A DNA stretch of 64,000 nt. Origin: Gonatopus flavifemur. Taxonomy: Eukaryota; Arthropoda; Insecta; Hymenoptera; Dryinidae. Positions within the stretch are counted from its first letter, which is position 1. Every line of letters starts with the position of its first letter. Location: positions 4,030,001 through 4,094,000 of the forward strand of contig JAFFJZ010000007.1 in NCBI GenBank assembly GCA_018340375.1. Direction: 5' to 3'. Position numbers and translations under genes: made by a program. The notes under the pieces were generated by a model. The model did no database searches, was not told the DNA's origin, and saw nothing but the letters and a program-made list of their open reading frames with translations. Shown here piece after piece: positions 1-12,628 of the stretch.

Positions 1-399
1 CGTCTGGCTTCGGTAATACATGAAGATTGCATCGTAAGATTGTAAACAAAGTTCCGAAAAAAATTTTCAAAATCGTCTTTCCACTTCTTTTTCATCAACA
101 ATAAAGCGACGGATCCTGATGTGACTATGACTCGGAAAAAATTATTTGAGGTCAAAAACTACATGTCACATGAGTTACACTGCTTCTAAATACATCAATT
201 ATTCCAAATCATTCGGTATTTATTCCGTACGAATTCAGTATGAATTTGGTAAGAATCCTCCATACCCAATTATTACCGAAAATGTATCAAATTTCGATAT
301 GTTTTTAGTATAAATCCAGTTTGGTTTCTGTGACAGTATTATTTGAGTATAATTGAGGTATGGAAAATTCACAAACATACTGGATAATTTCAGTAGGAT

Positions 400-762
400 G
401 ACAGTATGATCAAATTCGCTAGGGTGTCTCCCATGTTAAACAGTTGATTGTGGGAGATAATCCAACACTGGCAAAATCAAACAATCGAAGGTGATCATCT
501 TACATTTAATAGTTCTCACATTAGCTTCTGATTGCGCATCCTCAAAAACTCTCAGAACCCATGGGTCATACGGAATAATTCATCCCAATAAACAAGAAGA
601 GATCTTTCAGATATCTGAAAGATGTCTTATGCAACAAATTTCGACAAGTTCAAGATATCTCAAAAAGGCCTTGCGGAAGATATGTTTTAGACGTATTTGA
701 TCAAGTCTCAAAAATGTCTTGAAGAATCCATAAACATATCTTAGGAAAATCTTGAATTCGTG
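400..762. repeat. Degenerate units of the CATCCTC-AAAACCC repeat family
   Basis: The stretch contains phrases such as GCATCCTCAAAAACTCTC and AACCCATGGGTCAT. These recur at 1800-2010, 3870-4290 and throughout 51480-53100. I read it as the decayed end of a tandem array whose units carry a GCCATCTTGAATT core. The first 400 bases hold nothing I recognise, and the short ORF at 491-700 runs through this repeat and is not a credible gene. Confidence 0.5.
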
Positions 763-1129
763 CACGGAGAGAAAAAATTTGCTGACGCAGTAAACCGAGG
801 TATTATATATAAAATAGCAAAAATTTTTGCTGACCTAGCTAAAAATTTGCTGTAACAGCAATCTTGTTAGCTACGACAGCAATTTTTTAGCTGTGGCAGC
901 AAAAAATGTTTGCTCCGCCAGCAAATTTTCAGTATATACAGAATAGCAAACAAATTTTGCTGGGATAGCAAACATTTTTTGCTGCCACAGCTAGAAATTC
1001 GTTGTCGCAGTTAACAAGATTGCTGGAACAGCAAATAGTTTGCTGTCACAGCAACAAATTTGCTGCTCTGGCAAAAGGAACCCAGCAAAAGTAGATCTCG
1101 CTGCCACAGCGAATTCCTTTTCCTACGTG
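763..1129. mobile_element. GCTG/CAGC-rich nonautonomous element
   Basis: This segment is packed with alternating TTTGCTG and CAGCAAA words, so it can fold on itself at many points. It begins CACGGAGAGAAAAAATTTGCTG-like (the first bases match the CACGGA ends of the elements at 4615 and 49432). The right end, near CCTACGTG, is only a weak inverted match. I infer a MITE with CACGGAG ends; the right boundary is uncertain. Confidence 0.45.
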
Positions 1130-1418
1130 TGCATGAAAGAAATCCTCCCCTCTTTCCCTCTCCTTCCTTTCCTGTTCCTTTATCCCTCTCCCACTACTCC
1201 CATATATCTCCCACTTGAGTTGAGTGACCACAACAGATTATGGATGCTTCCGACATTTGTGCAAATTCAAAATCGTGCATTCAATTCTGCAAATTTCTCA
1301 AACTTTGATACAGGTGTCCTCTTCTCATCGAGTTCGCAAATATTGCACAAATTTCGAAAGAATCCTATGATTCCGCATCCTGGAGAACATCTAAGTCCCA
1401 TCGATCATACGATTCGTT

Positions 1419-1733
1419 CCCAAGCAGCAACAGAAGTTCAAAGTATATACGAAATAGGAACCTTCGTAGAATGTATGGATGAGATACGAAGAACATATGA
1501 TGAAAGTTCATGAAATACCCGAATGAGACTTTTAAATACACTCAGAACATACATAGTACATTAAAAATGTACAATATTCTTTCAATCGACGTTCGATTGA
1601 CGTACCGTCGTATATTCGATTACATACGTTCGATGAATGTGCATAGCACCTATAAAACGGTCTCTTGGGATGTACATGTAACATATTTCGAATATTCTAA
1701 GAACGTTCATTGTATATTCTGGTACTACTTGGG
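1419..1733. mobile_element. CCCAAGCAGCA-type MITE, copy 1
   Basis: The element starts CCCAAGCAGCAACAG and ends ACTACTTGGG, an inverted pair. A second copy in the opposite orientation lies at 24345-24651 and shares the start, the GTATATACGAA segment and repeated GAACGTTC/TATTCGAA words. It has no coding capacity. The ORFs at 1040-1857 run through this and neighbouring repeats. Confidence 0.65.
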
Positions 1734-1759
1734 TTCTTGCACTGGCAGATTCACCCAGA

Positions 1760-2130
1760 CGAGGCCCGCAATCTTCGATTCGGTAATTCCTACAATAAAT
1801 TCTAATTCTGCATCCTTGAAAACCCTTAGACCCTTAGTCATGAGGTATAATCCATAACTATCACAACCTACCCATTGAGGAACGGCATTTTGAATTCTCT
1901 AATTCTCACAACAAATTGTGATTTCGCATCCTGAAAGAGCACTAGAACCCATGGGTTGTATGAAGTAATCAAACACACCCAAAATGTCACAATGGAGGTC
2001 CGCCATCTTGAATTCCATGGTTCCCACCAGAGCTGCCAGATGAGCATTGCCGTTGAAGGGAAGCGTGCTCCCACTACCGTCCCATGTATATAAGTTACAT
2101 GTGTGTATACGTTCCGTGTGGGAGTTAGAG
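1760..2130. repeat. Degenerate GCCATCTTGAATT array units
   Basis: At least two decayed units are visible here, containing GGCATTTTGAATTC and then CCGCCATCTTGAATTCC, each with CATCCT and AACCCATGGGT phrases around it. They are continuous in style with 400-762 and 3850-4290, which suggests one array broken by insertions. Confidence 0.6.
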
Positions 2131-2135
2131 TATGT

Positions 2136-3827
2136 ATATGGGTCATTCCACGTGGTTTTTACACTAAAATTTTAGAATTCAATGGGATAATTTTTTTTCG
2201 ATTCTTGGTCAAAAAATATTCGATACGTATTTTTTCTTTTTGTTTTTCGAAGCTTTTTTTCGAAAATATGATTTTTCGAAAATATGATTTTTTGAAAATC
2301 TAACGCACTTGAAATCTCCTAATTTTCGAGCACTCATTACTCGAAATCTGTTTATTGTATCAAAAACTTTCACAGACATGAAAGTTAGGATTTTTTCTCT
2401 AGTTTTCAATTCTTTGAGTTCCATAATCAGTATAATTAATGTTCATTAAGAATTTTCCAATTAAAGAACAAAAAGTGAAATTTCTCAATATAAGGTAGTT
2501 TTGATTTTGTTCATATTTGTACACATTGATCTGTGAACAATAACGAAAATTTGGCAATTTTTTTTATGATGGCAAGTATTATAGTTCCCGAGCTATGAAT
2601 TTTTTTGTGGCCGCGTTCGAGTCAGATACCGCGCGCGCGGAGCGATACCGTGCACCGTGTGTCGTGTGTCGTGCCGTGAAGCATCACGTCTTCCATCCTT
2701 GAAACAAGGCTAGCTAAAAGTTAATTGTACACTGAGAAAAATGAAATGTAAAAATCACCATGATTTCGTATATTTTTCACCCGTCAAATGATGAAAAATG
2801 AAGCCAGCCTTACACAGGTGAAAAATACTTTCTTTTACGGTAAACCTAACCTATTGATCTATTTTTCACCTCATCCTTTGGTTTTATTGAACAATCGAAT
2901 GGTATTTGTTACCTCCGTTACTATGACAACCTCGAAAATAATGTATATTCTACCGTAAAGTGCATTACCTTATCCAAAGGTAATTTCCACAATGTATAAT
3001 TTACTTTCACTACTACTATCTTACACTACTATTACAGTACTATCATACTGTATATTACTATTATTTTGTATGCTGAATAGCTTCAATCTATTCTTTTCAA
3101 AGATATGGTGCAATTTTCGTTATTAATTCTACCATTTTTCACGAATAAATGATACTGAAGTTGTGTTTGTGGCGAGTTATTTATGAATAATATGTTTCTA
3201 TATAAACGATTTAGTTTTCGATGATCATCCCTGATTTGATCATTGATCAATTGATTCTATTGATGCAAATTGAAATTAGAAGGATGGAAGACGTGATGCT
3301 TCACGGCACGGCACACGACACACGGTGCACGGTATCGCTCCGCGCGCGTGTCATCTGACTTGAACGCGGCTACAAAAAAATTTATAACTCGGGAACTATA
3401 ATACTTGCCATCATAAAAAAATTGCTAAATTTTCGTTATTGTTCACAGATCAATGTGTAAAAATATGAACAAAATCAAAACTACCTTATATTGAGAAATT
3501 TCACTTTTTGTTCTTTAATTGGAAAATTCTTAATGAACATTAATTATACTGATTATGGAACTCAAAGAATTGAAAACTAGAGAAAAAATCCTAACTTTCA
3601 TGTGTGTGAAAGGTTTTGATACAACAAACAGATTTCGAGTAATGAGTGCTCGAAAATTAGGAGATTTCAAGTGCGTTAGATTTTCAAAAAATCATATTTT
3701 CGAAAAAAAGCTTTGAAAAACAAAAAGAAAAAATACGTATCGAATATTTTTTGACCAAGAATCGAAAAAAAATTATCCCATTGAATTCTAAAATTTGAGT
3801 GTAAAAACCACGTGGAATGACCCATAT
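2136..3827. mobile_element. 1.7-kb foldback element with ~0.56-kb inverted arms
   Basis: The sequence from ATATGGGTCATTCCACGTGG at 2136 to about 2703 returns as its reverse complement from about 3281 to 3827. The two arms differ by few substitutions and small indels. The loop (2704-3280) is A+T-rich and codes for nothing recognisable. The inner tips of the arms are strikingly GC-rich and simple, with alternating CG, then GTGCACCGTGTGTCGTGTG. No transposase is present, so it must move or amplify in trans if at all. The ORFs at 2103-2424 are arm sequence. Confidence 0.8.
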
Positions 3828-3849
3828 GAACGATGGTGGGGGAACAATT

Positions 3850-4300
3850 TCCCCTCAGTAATCATGATTCCGGATCCTAAAGTCTCTAACACCTATGGGT
3901 CATGAGAAATAATCCATCATTGCCAAATCAACCAATTGTGTGCCGTCATTCTGAATGTTCTAATTCTCACAGCAGATTACGATTTCACATCGTAAAATAT
4001 ATCTAGAACCCATGAGTCATATCTAAGAAATCAATCACTGCCAAAATGTCTCAACGGAGGTGCACCATCTTGAACTTCGTAATCGTAACATGAGATTCTA
4101 ATCCCGCATCCTCAAAAACCCTTACCGCCCATACGAATCAATATGTGATTGGCGAAATCACTTCATTGAGGTTAATCACATTCAATCTCCTACGTCTGGC
4201 ATATGAGTTGGAATCAGTATCTTCAAAACCTCTAGAATGCTTATTTCATATGAACTCATCAGTATATTCCTACATGACCCAATGGAGGTTCGCTGCCCCT
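3850..4300. repeat. Degenerate GCCATCTTGAATT array units
   Basis: Units carry ATCCTAAAGTCTCTAACACC, GGTGCACCATCTTGAACTTC and CAATGGAGGTTCGCTGCC. They continue the array seen at 1760-2130 on the far side of the foldback element. Confidence 0.55.
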
Positions 4301-4467
4301 GGTGAAAATGGGAGCGAGAAGAAAGAGTAAACGGAGCGTATGCTGAATGGTAACAGAAACGTTAATGGAAAGTAAACGGAGCTTGAATGGAAAGGGTACA
4401 AAGAGTATGTGAAACGGTAATTGAAACAAAGAAAGCGGGGAAAATTCAAGAAATCTAGACAAAAAAA

Positions 4468-4536
4468 TTGAACCCTGTGGTGAGAATCGAACCGGTGACT
4501 TTCACTATGGTAGGGTCTTATCCACTGAGCCATGGA
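4468..4536 (-). mobile_element. tRNA-derived SINE head (pol III A and B boxes)
   Basis: Read on the - strand, the sequence has an A-box-like TGGCTCAGTGG (4532-4522), then about 30 bases, then a B-box GGTTCGATTCT (4493-4483). This is the internal promoter layout of a tRNA. The flanks do not form a clean acceptor stem, and the - strand runs on into a T-rich tail, so I call it a tRNA-derived SINE remnant rather than a functional tRNA gene. The - strand ORF beginning MAQWIRPYHS is the usual chance translation of such a head. Confidence 0.65.
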
Positions 4537-4614
4537 TCATCGTTGACATCGATTGCTGAAAGATGTTATTTGAAGTCAGAATAGGTATGACTCGCATACG
4601 CTCCATATAACCTA

Positions 4615-4865
4615 CACGGAAAAAAGAACACAGCAATAGTTACTGTGAATCGCAGTAATTCATTGAAAAATAATGAAAGATCAAATCCACGCCGTTCATT
4701 ACTGCGTCTCCCAGTAACCGTTAATGTCCAAGCAGCATTGACGAATTTCACTGCAGTACACATCACTGTGATCGCGCTAACCTCTATCATCCAAACGTGT
4801 TTTCATTTGTTTTTCAACTGATTGCTGTTATGGACAGTAACCAGTGCTGTTTTCTCCTTTCCGTG
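4615..4865. mobile_element. CACGGAAAAAAG-type MITE with TA duplication
   Basis: The ends are CACGGAAAAAAGAACAGCA-like on the left and TGCTG...CTTTCCGTG on the right, with TA on both sides. Internal words alternate CAGTAA and TTACTG. There is no coding capacity. Confidence 0.7.
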
Positions 4866-5105
4866 TACTATTACGTTACATGAAGCATATGCAGAACGGG
4901 ACGGGAGTTTATGAACGTATACAGAACGTATGATTTGATGACTTTCCAGCAAGTGGGTATCATACGCTCCAGAAAGAGGGAGTTGAAACGTTTTCCGCTT
5001 CGTACACGTTTCCTTCTCGCTTTGTGTATATGCTTTATTTTCACCAGGGGCATAGGATACGCCATCTTCAATTTTGAATTTTTGACATTAGATTCGAATT
5101 CTGCA

Positions 5106-5331
5106 CAGTGTTCCGATATTTGGTGAGCTGGGAAATCGCAGCTTGGTGACGTGATTGATTTTACGTCACAAACTACTACGTCGCGCACTATAGTGCACGT
5201 GCACACTAGTCGGTATCCGCTCACCGATTAAACCACTCAAATGTATTAGCGCGTGATGTAGTAATTTGTGACGTACAATCATTCACATGACCAAGCTGCG
5301 ATTTCCCGAGTCATCAAATATCGGAACACTG
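5106..5331. mobile_element. hAT-type MITE (CAGTGTTCCGATATTTG ends)
   Basis: The 226-bp segment starts CAGTGTTCCGATATTTG and ends in the inverse, CAAATATCGGAACACTG. CAGTGTT ends are typical of hAT elements. The flanking octamers (ATTCTGCA and ACTCGACA) agree at 5 of 8 positions, consistent with an old, diverged 8-bp duplication. Internal arms with ACGTCACAAA and TTTGTGACGT also pair. Confidence 0.65.
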
Positions 5332-5969
5332 ACTCGACATGTTCCTGAATTTTCAGAAACCATTATCCATAGAAATAATTCCATGGATTTCACAATTTCC
5401 TGATTGACGTATATCATCTCGCATATCTAGGCCGGCCCCACGATTTCCATTCATGTCGTTTCGAGACACTACCGTGTTTTTCCAATCATTATACACTGAA
5501 AAAACAATTTCTTCCAGTCAAATGAATATTCATTTAACCTGTACCAAAGCAATATTTATTAGAATCAATAGAATATTCTTTGCAACCAAAATAATTTATT
5601 TGAATCAAATAACTCGTTATAATCATTTATTTGATTCGAATAAGATATTCCAGTTGCAAAGAATATCTTGCTGATTCAAATAAATATTTGTTTGGAACAG
5701 AACAAATAAATATTTATTTAACGGAAAGAAATTTTTGCTTCCTCGTTAAAGGGAAACTTTGTGATCGTTTCGAGGGACCGAAAACTTTTTTCCCTTCAAA
5801 CTCAAAATTTCTTGGACCGAAATGTTCCTCGAAACTCGGGGAAAATTTTTGGTTCCGTGTCTGTCTGTGTGGATATAAACCTCCCTAGAATTGCGATCAC
5901 GGATATCTTCCGTTCCTGTTATCCGATCTCCACAAAATTTTTACCACAGTTATATTCGGTGTCGATAGT

Positions 5970-7436
5970 CGATAAAATTGTCTATTATAAATCACTAGAC
6001 TCGCTAGTATATTGCGGATATACTTGCATTTTGAAGTTATATACCAAACATTCTCTTCAAAAGTACCAGACTTTCTGGGAGTTAATGGTAGGATAATGAC
6101 ATTTTATAATAGAAAGTCTGATGCTTTTGATGAGAATGGTTGGTATATAACCTTAGAATGCTAGTATATCCTCAATATACTAGCGAGTCTAGTAATTTAT
6201 AATAGATAATTTCTTTCAGTGTATGTCTTGAATTGATTGATAATTATTATAAAATTTTATTACAGAATATTATTATTAGATTTAACAATGCATTTTCTGA
6301 TAAAAATTTTGTATTAAATTCAATAACTGTTACGAATTTTTGCCGAAATATAAAAAAAAACCAGATTGGAAATTTGATTTATCACCAAATTTCTTCACGC
6401 TTCGTGAATTTTATGTTCTTGACATTCCTCTAGAGTAAGTTTGTTATCATCAATGTAAGTCAAGCAATTGGAGCACAAAGTTTTGGGACCTAACGGGGAA
6501 TCGAACCTGCTTTCCTACCTAACCTAACCTATTACGACCTACCGCTTCAACCACCTCGACTACATCACGATTGAAGAAACTGATTGAGGAATACGATGTG
6601 GTTTTAGATAACATATATGCTGACGTCATGACATCATACATGTAATAGGATTCTATCACAAAAAATTCATGAAAAAGTGAAATTTCATAAAAAAAGTGGT
6701 AAATCCCAGAATATTATTGATTTTGAAATGCACTTATGAAATTTCATAAGAATTCTTATATTAAATTCAAGAAATTTTCCAACAGTGATTATAAAGTTGA
6801 ACAAACTGAATGGAAAGATATGGTGAAATATTTTAATAATTTTGTAGGAAAATTCAGCCTACAAGACTGTCTCTCATATTCTTTCCGGATAAAAAGGATT
6901 TCTTGAAACGCAAGAAAATTTTCAATGTTCCATGGTTATACATATATACAGAACTATATATTCTGCTGCAATATAGATCGAGAGTCGAATCGAATTCAAG
7001 GTGTTCACGTCAAATCAAATTTCTTAATTATTAACAAATCTGTGTTTGAAAGGAAAGAATCGCATACACATTGGGAAACTGAATTATTGTGTTGAAATAT
7101 AATTTGAAATTTGAGTCAATCAACCGTTCTTTTCTTCATATTCTTAGTTTACTAGTATTTATCTAATGAAAATCTTGTACTTATCAAACCGTCTATTTGT
7201 AAATGAGGAATCGTTTATTACTTGAGGGAAAAATGAAATCATTCACATGAAATAAATGGACTAAATGAACGATTTGTTTGTGCTGAATGTCACATAAAAT
7301 CAATCGTATGTATGCCAACTATGATATTTATTGACAATTACCATATTCATTCATAATCAATGAATATTTTCGAACAGACGCCAAATAAATATATTCATTT
7401 AATATAGGTAAACTCTTCTCTCAGTGTACAGACAAC
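5970..7436 (+). mobile_element. 1.45-kb nonautonomous element, left inverted copy
   Basis: This stretch is nearly identical to the reverse complement of 10726-12172. It starts with a 250-bp hairpin (5970-6222, containing ACTAGACTCGCTAGTATATTG in both arms) and ends TTCTCTCAGTGTA. It also carries a tRNA-like head. No transposase is present. ORF 6233-6433 recurs in the other copy and is repeat sequence. Confidence 0.8.
6486..6560 (-). mobile_element. tRNA-like head inside the left 1.45-kb copy
   Basis: On the - strand a perfect B-box GGTTCGATTCC (6507-6497) follows an A-box-like TGGTTGAAGCGG by an unusually long spacer containing repeated GGTTA. The same module lies in the other copy at 11578-11655. 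It is probably a SINE or tRNA pseudogene carried by the element. Confidence 0.5.
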
Positions 7437-10400
7437 TTAATCGAATTTCAACTATAGTTCATAAGAGCCGCAGTTACAGTATCTGTCGCCTTAGGCAGTG
7501 ATGTGCAATGCCGTCTGCTACTCAAAGACCACACGACACAATTTTTGTACTAATGCCAAGTGATCTAGAGAAACAAATCTCCCTATGTCTCAAATGATGC
7601 CATCGGCCTTTCGTTCAGACTAGTGAAATGAAATAGTCAATTAAGCTTCACTATCAAACATCTGACGAGTTGGATTGTTATCGGAATCCTGCACTGAGGA
7701 AAATTTATAGGTTAATTTACTATCTAATTATAGGAATGGGGGAACATACTGACTTCTGAAGGAATTTACTGTGATATAATGAAATTCACTATGGCATAAC
7801 AATAGAAACCTGATCAAATTTACAATGTTTTATAGTAGATTTCATTAGAAGTCAGTATGTTCCCCCATGCTTATAATTCCATATTGAATACATATTCACC
7901 AATGCCAGCATTTCACCGGCACTGCGAATGTTGGTCCTTCAAAGAACCTGACCACAGTGTTTGCTGGGTAAATTTAACTGGAAATTCCAAATTTGACGGG
8001 ATCCCTACTTCCATTTCCCATTAAATTCCCGGTGAAATGTAGTAAATCATTAACGCATGTATGTGTCAATCACTTCCGAACATTCATGTGAAATTTTAAG
8101 CCAATATCTCCAATGGAATATGACATGGGCCTTGAAGACTTGAAGATTTTCGAACGATTTTTGTTATTTGTTCTTTCGACTCTCCTAAAAAACATGCCAT
8201 TTTGATAGAAATAAATTCAGAAAAAATTCGACGTGCTGATGGACCTAATATCATATTAAATCAAAATTTTCTTGGTTTATGATTGTATCCTCAAATCTGC
8301 CAGAGTTATTTGTCCGGTCACGCAAAACAAGATGTGAATGAAAAAACACTGAGGAGTCGCCAGTTTGTTGCTTGTAGTTCTGATACAATTCAAAAAGACA
8401 CTCCAATACTCACATAATGAACAATTTTTGACCAAATTTCGATATGTTATTCATTAATTACATAGCAAACTCACACTTATTCTCTGAAATTCCAATGCTT
8501 TGATCATTAATGACGATTTTATGTAAGATTTTTGTTTATCCAGTCAAGAAAATTCCGTGAAAGAAGAGAATTCCTGGAGATTTTTATTGCTTTTCCATTA
8601 AAGCAAACTCATATCTGAGCATTCTACGGACTATAATCGACTACACAATAAACATAAATTGCACTGTAAGTAGGCTGAGTGTAGTAAGTAGAACATTCTC
8701 AAGTAGTACATGCTTTGTCATTGATCAGACATAATAGAAAGAATATCACGTGCTCCCATCGAACGTTGTGTTGTTTTGTAGGTATTGTTGGGTTGTAGTT
8801 ACGTGTTAGTTAAGGGTGCCAACTGATTATTTTTCTCAAGAGATCCACATTTTCTTAACTCAGTGAATAATCTGAAACAAAAGTATGTACCCTTAAATTT
8901 TTCCGAAGATTTTCGTGTTTTTCGAATAATGATTATGCTTACATCTGAAAAACTTTATTGAATATAAACTCCATCATACTCCACCTTCCTACGAATATGC
9001 ACAGTTGAAAGAAATTCGTCAAATATAACATATTTATCATGTCCAAAACGGTCCAAAACAGATTTTCCGTGTAATATGCAAGTAAGACATCAAGTGTATT
9101 TAATATGAATATTACTTCAAATTGGCAGTTTTTCTCTCCACCACATTCATTTGCTAGGTCAGAATTACTCACGTGAATGTGTTGTTTTCAACATCAATCC
9201 GATTACATATATTTTTTTACATTTACACAAATTATTTCCAACTGTGTGAGAATGCATTAAAAGTCACCTTATATAATAAATGTGATGAATTAAATCAAAA
9301 ACAAATTTGAGATGTACTTCAAAAGATTCATTATTCATGTATTCAATTCGTTTATGTTTGAATCATTCACTATCAAAATTCAAACTTGATTTGATGCAGT
9401 TGTTTTCTTCAAATGTGAGGAATTATGTTGAATTTTGAAGTACGTAGAAATTGTCAACACAGCTGGAATGGGATCATCCTTCTCACCAGATTGATTGTGA
9501 TCAATTACGAATAGAAAAAATCGCTGATTCCAAGCCTAGTTCCCATTACGAAATTTTCATCTTGTGTGTGAAGAATACCAATGGTGTTACTAAGGTTCTG
9601 TTGAAATATATAAACGGTAAGAAATGAAGTCAGGGGAAAGACCCTTTTCGGATGGTCAAATAATCGAGCATTGCAATTAACACCGCTGAATGTATTTTTC
9701 AACACTCCCCTGTATTCAGAACGTTTGGTATGAATTTCTCTCTTTTCGGTGTTGAATTTTATTCGCCCCAGTGTGAAATAATTGAAATACATACAAAAAC
9801 CTCAACACACAGAAGAGTGTGAAATACACTTGCCGTCCATGGGAGAAAAAAAGCAGTCCCGCGTGTGGACCTGCATGAACTACTCAGAATGTTACTTGAG
9901 TGTTAAATTTCACACTGAATTTTTCACTGTGTAAAAATCAAATCCAACAAGCGGAAATAGTGGAATTTGAGTTGCTTGATTCTACTACAAGCGTGTTTCT
10001 ACTACAAAATTTATGCGGTTCTGAATTTCCCTTCCATAAAAATCTCATTTGTTCTTCATGGAGGGTCACTTTCCCTATGCTACTTCCATCTTGGTTGATA
10101 AGAAGTCCATCCCATCAAACATAAGGATATGAATATGGGGATACTAGGATATGAAGAATGTTTTTTCATGTAGGCAAGTCATTTTTAATTAACGATGTCA
10201 TAACTGGTATTGAATATACCCCAAATGAGAAAAGGGTGCGTTGTAGTCTTTCAGAGTCTGGAATCCTACAAAAAGCCTACATACGTCAATTTACAGATAA
10301 TTATTATAATTTATGCATAACTATATTTGTGAAAGTATCGATATCACCCACACAGCAATATTCACCCTTGCTGCAATGTGGTCAGGGACAAGATTGACGT

Positions 10401-10725
10401 AAGCCTCCTAGTTGACACCCGACAAGGGTACAAGCTTACAAAACCTTTGCAACAGAGTTATAGCAACTTTAAATTGAGAAGATTGTGAATAACAAGTCCA
10501 AAACATTCGAATTACAAGTCTGACAAGCTTATGACAAGCTTAAATGCTATCTGGAAGAGCACTAATAATACAGTTTTATGGTGAAAAATTTTACATCAAA
10601 AATGCATAAGAATGAAGATTTTTTGAAACAAAAGAACACTATAAAAATGTTGCCAAATAATTTTATATCAGGAATGTATGATTCTAAGAACAGTATCCAA
10701 TTTTCTTAAGGAGTGAAGTACACTG
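7437..10725. other. Spacer between inverted copies; no gene recognised
   Basis: This 3.3-kb spacer holds a hairpin at about 7735-7870 whose arms share GGGGGAACATACTGACTTCT. It also holds decayed pieces of the CACAGTTGGAAA element (9150-9250 and 9770-9930; compare 54270-55096) and a decayed CCCAGATA-type MITE (about 10360-10554; compare 51763-51978). The ORFs at 8939-9172, 9505-9792 and 9900-10397 show no motif I know, and parts of them overlap these repeats. I looked for the missing TipE N-terminal membrane exon here and did not find it. Confidence 0.5.
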
Positions 10726-12172
10726 AGAGAAGAGTTTACTTATATTGAATGAATATATTTATTTGGCGTCTGTTCAAAAATATTCATTAATTATGAATAA
10801 ATATGGTAATTGTCAATAAATATCATAGTTGGCGATTGATTTTATGTGACATTCAGCACAAACAAATCGTTAATTTAGTCCATTTATTTCATGTGAATGA
10901 TTTTATTTTCCCCTCGAGTAATAAACGATTCCTCATTTACAAATAGACGGTTTGATAAGTACAAGATTTTCATTAGATAAATACTAGTAAACTAAGAATA
11001 TGAAGAAAAGAACGGTTGATTGACTCAAATTTCAAATTATATTTCAACACAATAATTCAGTTTCCCAATGTGTATGCGATTCTTTCCTTTCAAACACAGA
11101 TTTGTTAATAATGAGGAAATTTGATTTGACGGGAACACCTTGAATTTGATTCGACTCTCGATCTATATTGCAGCAGAATATATAGTTCTGTATATATGTA
11201 TAACCATGGAACATTGAAAATTTTCTTGCGTTTCAAGAAATCCTTTTTATCCGGAAAGAATATGAGGGACAGTCTTGTAGGCTGAATTTTCCTACAAAAT
11301 TATTAAAATATTTCACCATATCTTTCCATTCAGTTTGTTCAACTTTATAATCACTGTTGGAAAATTTCTTGAATTTAATATAAGAATTCTTATGAAATTT
11401 CATAAGTGCATTTCAAAATCAATAATATTCTGGGATTTACAACTTTTTTTATGAAATTTCACTTTTTCATGAATTTTTTGTGATAGAATCCTATTACATG
11501 TATGATGTCATGACGTCAGCATATATGTTATCTAAAACCACATCGTATTCCTCAATCAGTTTCTTCAATCGTGATGTAGTCGAGGTGGTTGAAGCGGTAG
11601 GTCGTAATAGGTTAGGTTAGGTAGGAAAGCAGGTTCGATTCCCCGTTAGGTCCCAAAACTTTGTGCTCCAATTGCTTGACTTACATTGATGATAACAAAC
11701 TTACTCTAGAGGAATGTCAAGAACATAAAATTCACGAAGCGTGAAGAAATTTGGCGATAAATCAAATTTCCAATCTGGTTTTTTTTTATATTTCGGCAAA
11801 AATTCGTAACAGTTATTGAATTTAATACAAAATTTTTATCAGAAAATGCATTGTTAAATCTAATAATAATATTCTGTAATAAAATTTTATAATAATTATC
11901 AATCAATTCAAGACATACACTGAAAGAAATTATCTATTATAAATTACTAGACTCGCTAGTATATTGAGGATATACTAGCATTCTAAGGTTATATACCAAC
12001 CATTCTCATCAAAAGCATCAGACTTTCTATTATAAAATGTCATTATCCTACCATTAACTCCCAGAAAGTCTGGTACTTTTGAAGAGAATGTTTGGTATAT
12101 AACTTCAAAATGCAAGTATATCCGCAATATACTAGCGAGTCTAGTAATTTATAATAGACAATTTTTCTCCGT
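10726..12172 (-). mobile_element. 1.45-kb nonautonomous element, right inverted copy
   Basis: This is the mirror of 5970-7436. It starts ACACTGAGAGAAGAG, carries the same tRNA-like head, and finishes with the 250-bp hairpin (11928-12172) ending TTCTCCGTGTA. Mismatches with the other copy are few in the parts I compared, so the duplication is fairly young. Confidence 0.8.
11578..11655 (+). mobile_element. tRNA-like head inside the right 1.45-kb copy
   Basis: The A-box-like TGGTTGAAGCGGTAGG and the exact B-box GGTTCGATTCC (11632-11642) are separated by repeated GGTTAGGTTAGG. It is the mirror of 6486-6560. Confidence 0.5.
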
Positions 12173-12628
12173 GTATTTTTCTAACAGTGATAATATTCTC
12201 CCGCATAATTCATCATTTCATTTGATTAATTCCAGAGTGTTATTCCAATTTTGTTTGATTTGACTTTATTCTCACGAATATTCAAAGCAAATTATGCGAC
12301 AATTTTCTCAACCTCATATCACATTCAGGCAATCTAATAATGCTTCGATGTACATTCCCAAGTTTTAGAAACATAAAACAGGAATTTCGCACAAAAACAC
12401 GGTTTGTTAATAGTTAACAAATATGGATTTGATACAAAAAATAATCTCAAATATGACGCTGGATGATAACAACTCAATATTTATTTCCCCATAAGCAAAT
12501 ATAGGATTTGTTAACTATTAACAAATCTTGTTCACTATAAATAAATACTTTTCTCAGTGTCGAGAAGCGGCAATAGATCTGCTTGGAAATAAAATCACGT
12601 CAATATGAAGGTTTATTGTTTCTCTTAG

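Noticed and set aside
4468..4536. Functional tRNA gene on the - strand
   Set aside because: A and B boxes are present, but I could not pair an acceptor stem and the flanks look like a SINE.
6233..6433. 66-codon ORF conserved at 11706-11906 as a conserved gene
   Set aside because: The conservation is that of the whole 1.45-kb inverted copy, not of the frame. Codons show no protein motif.
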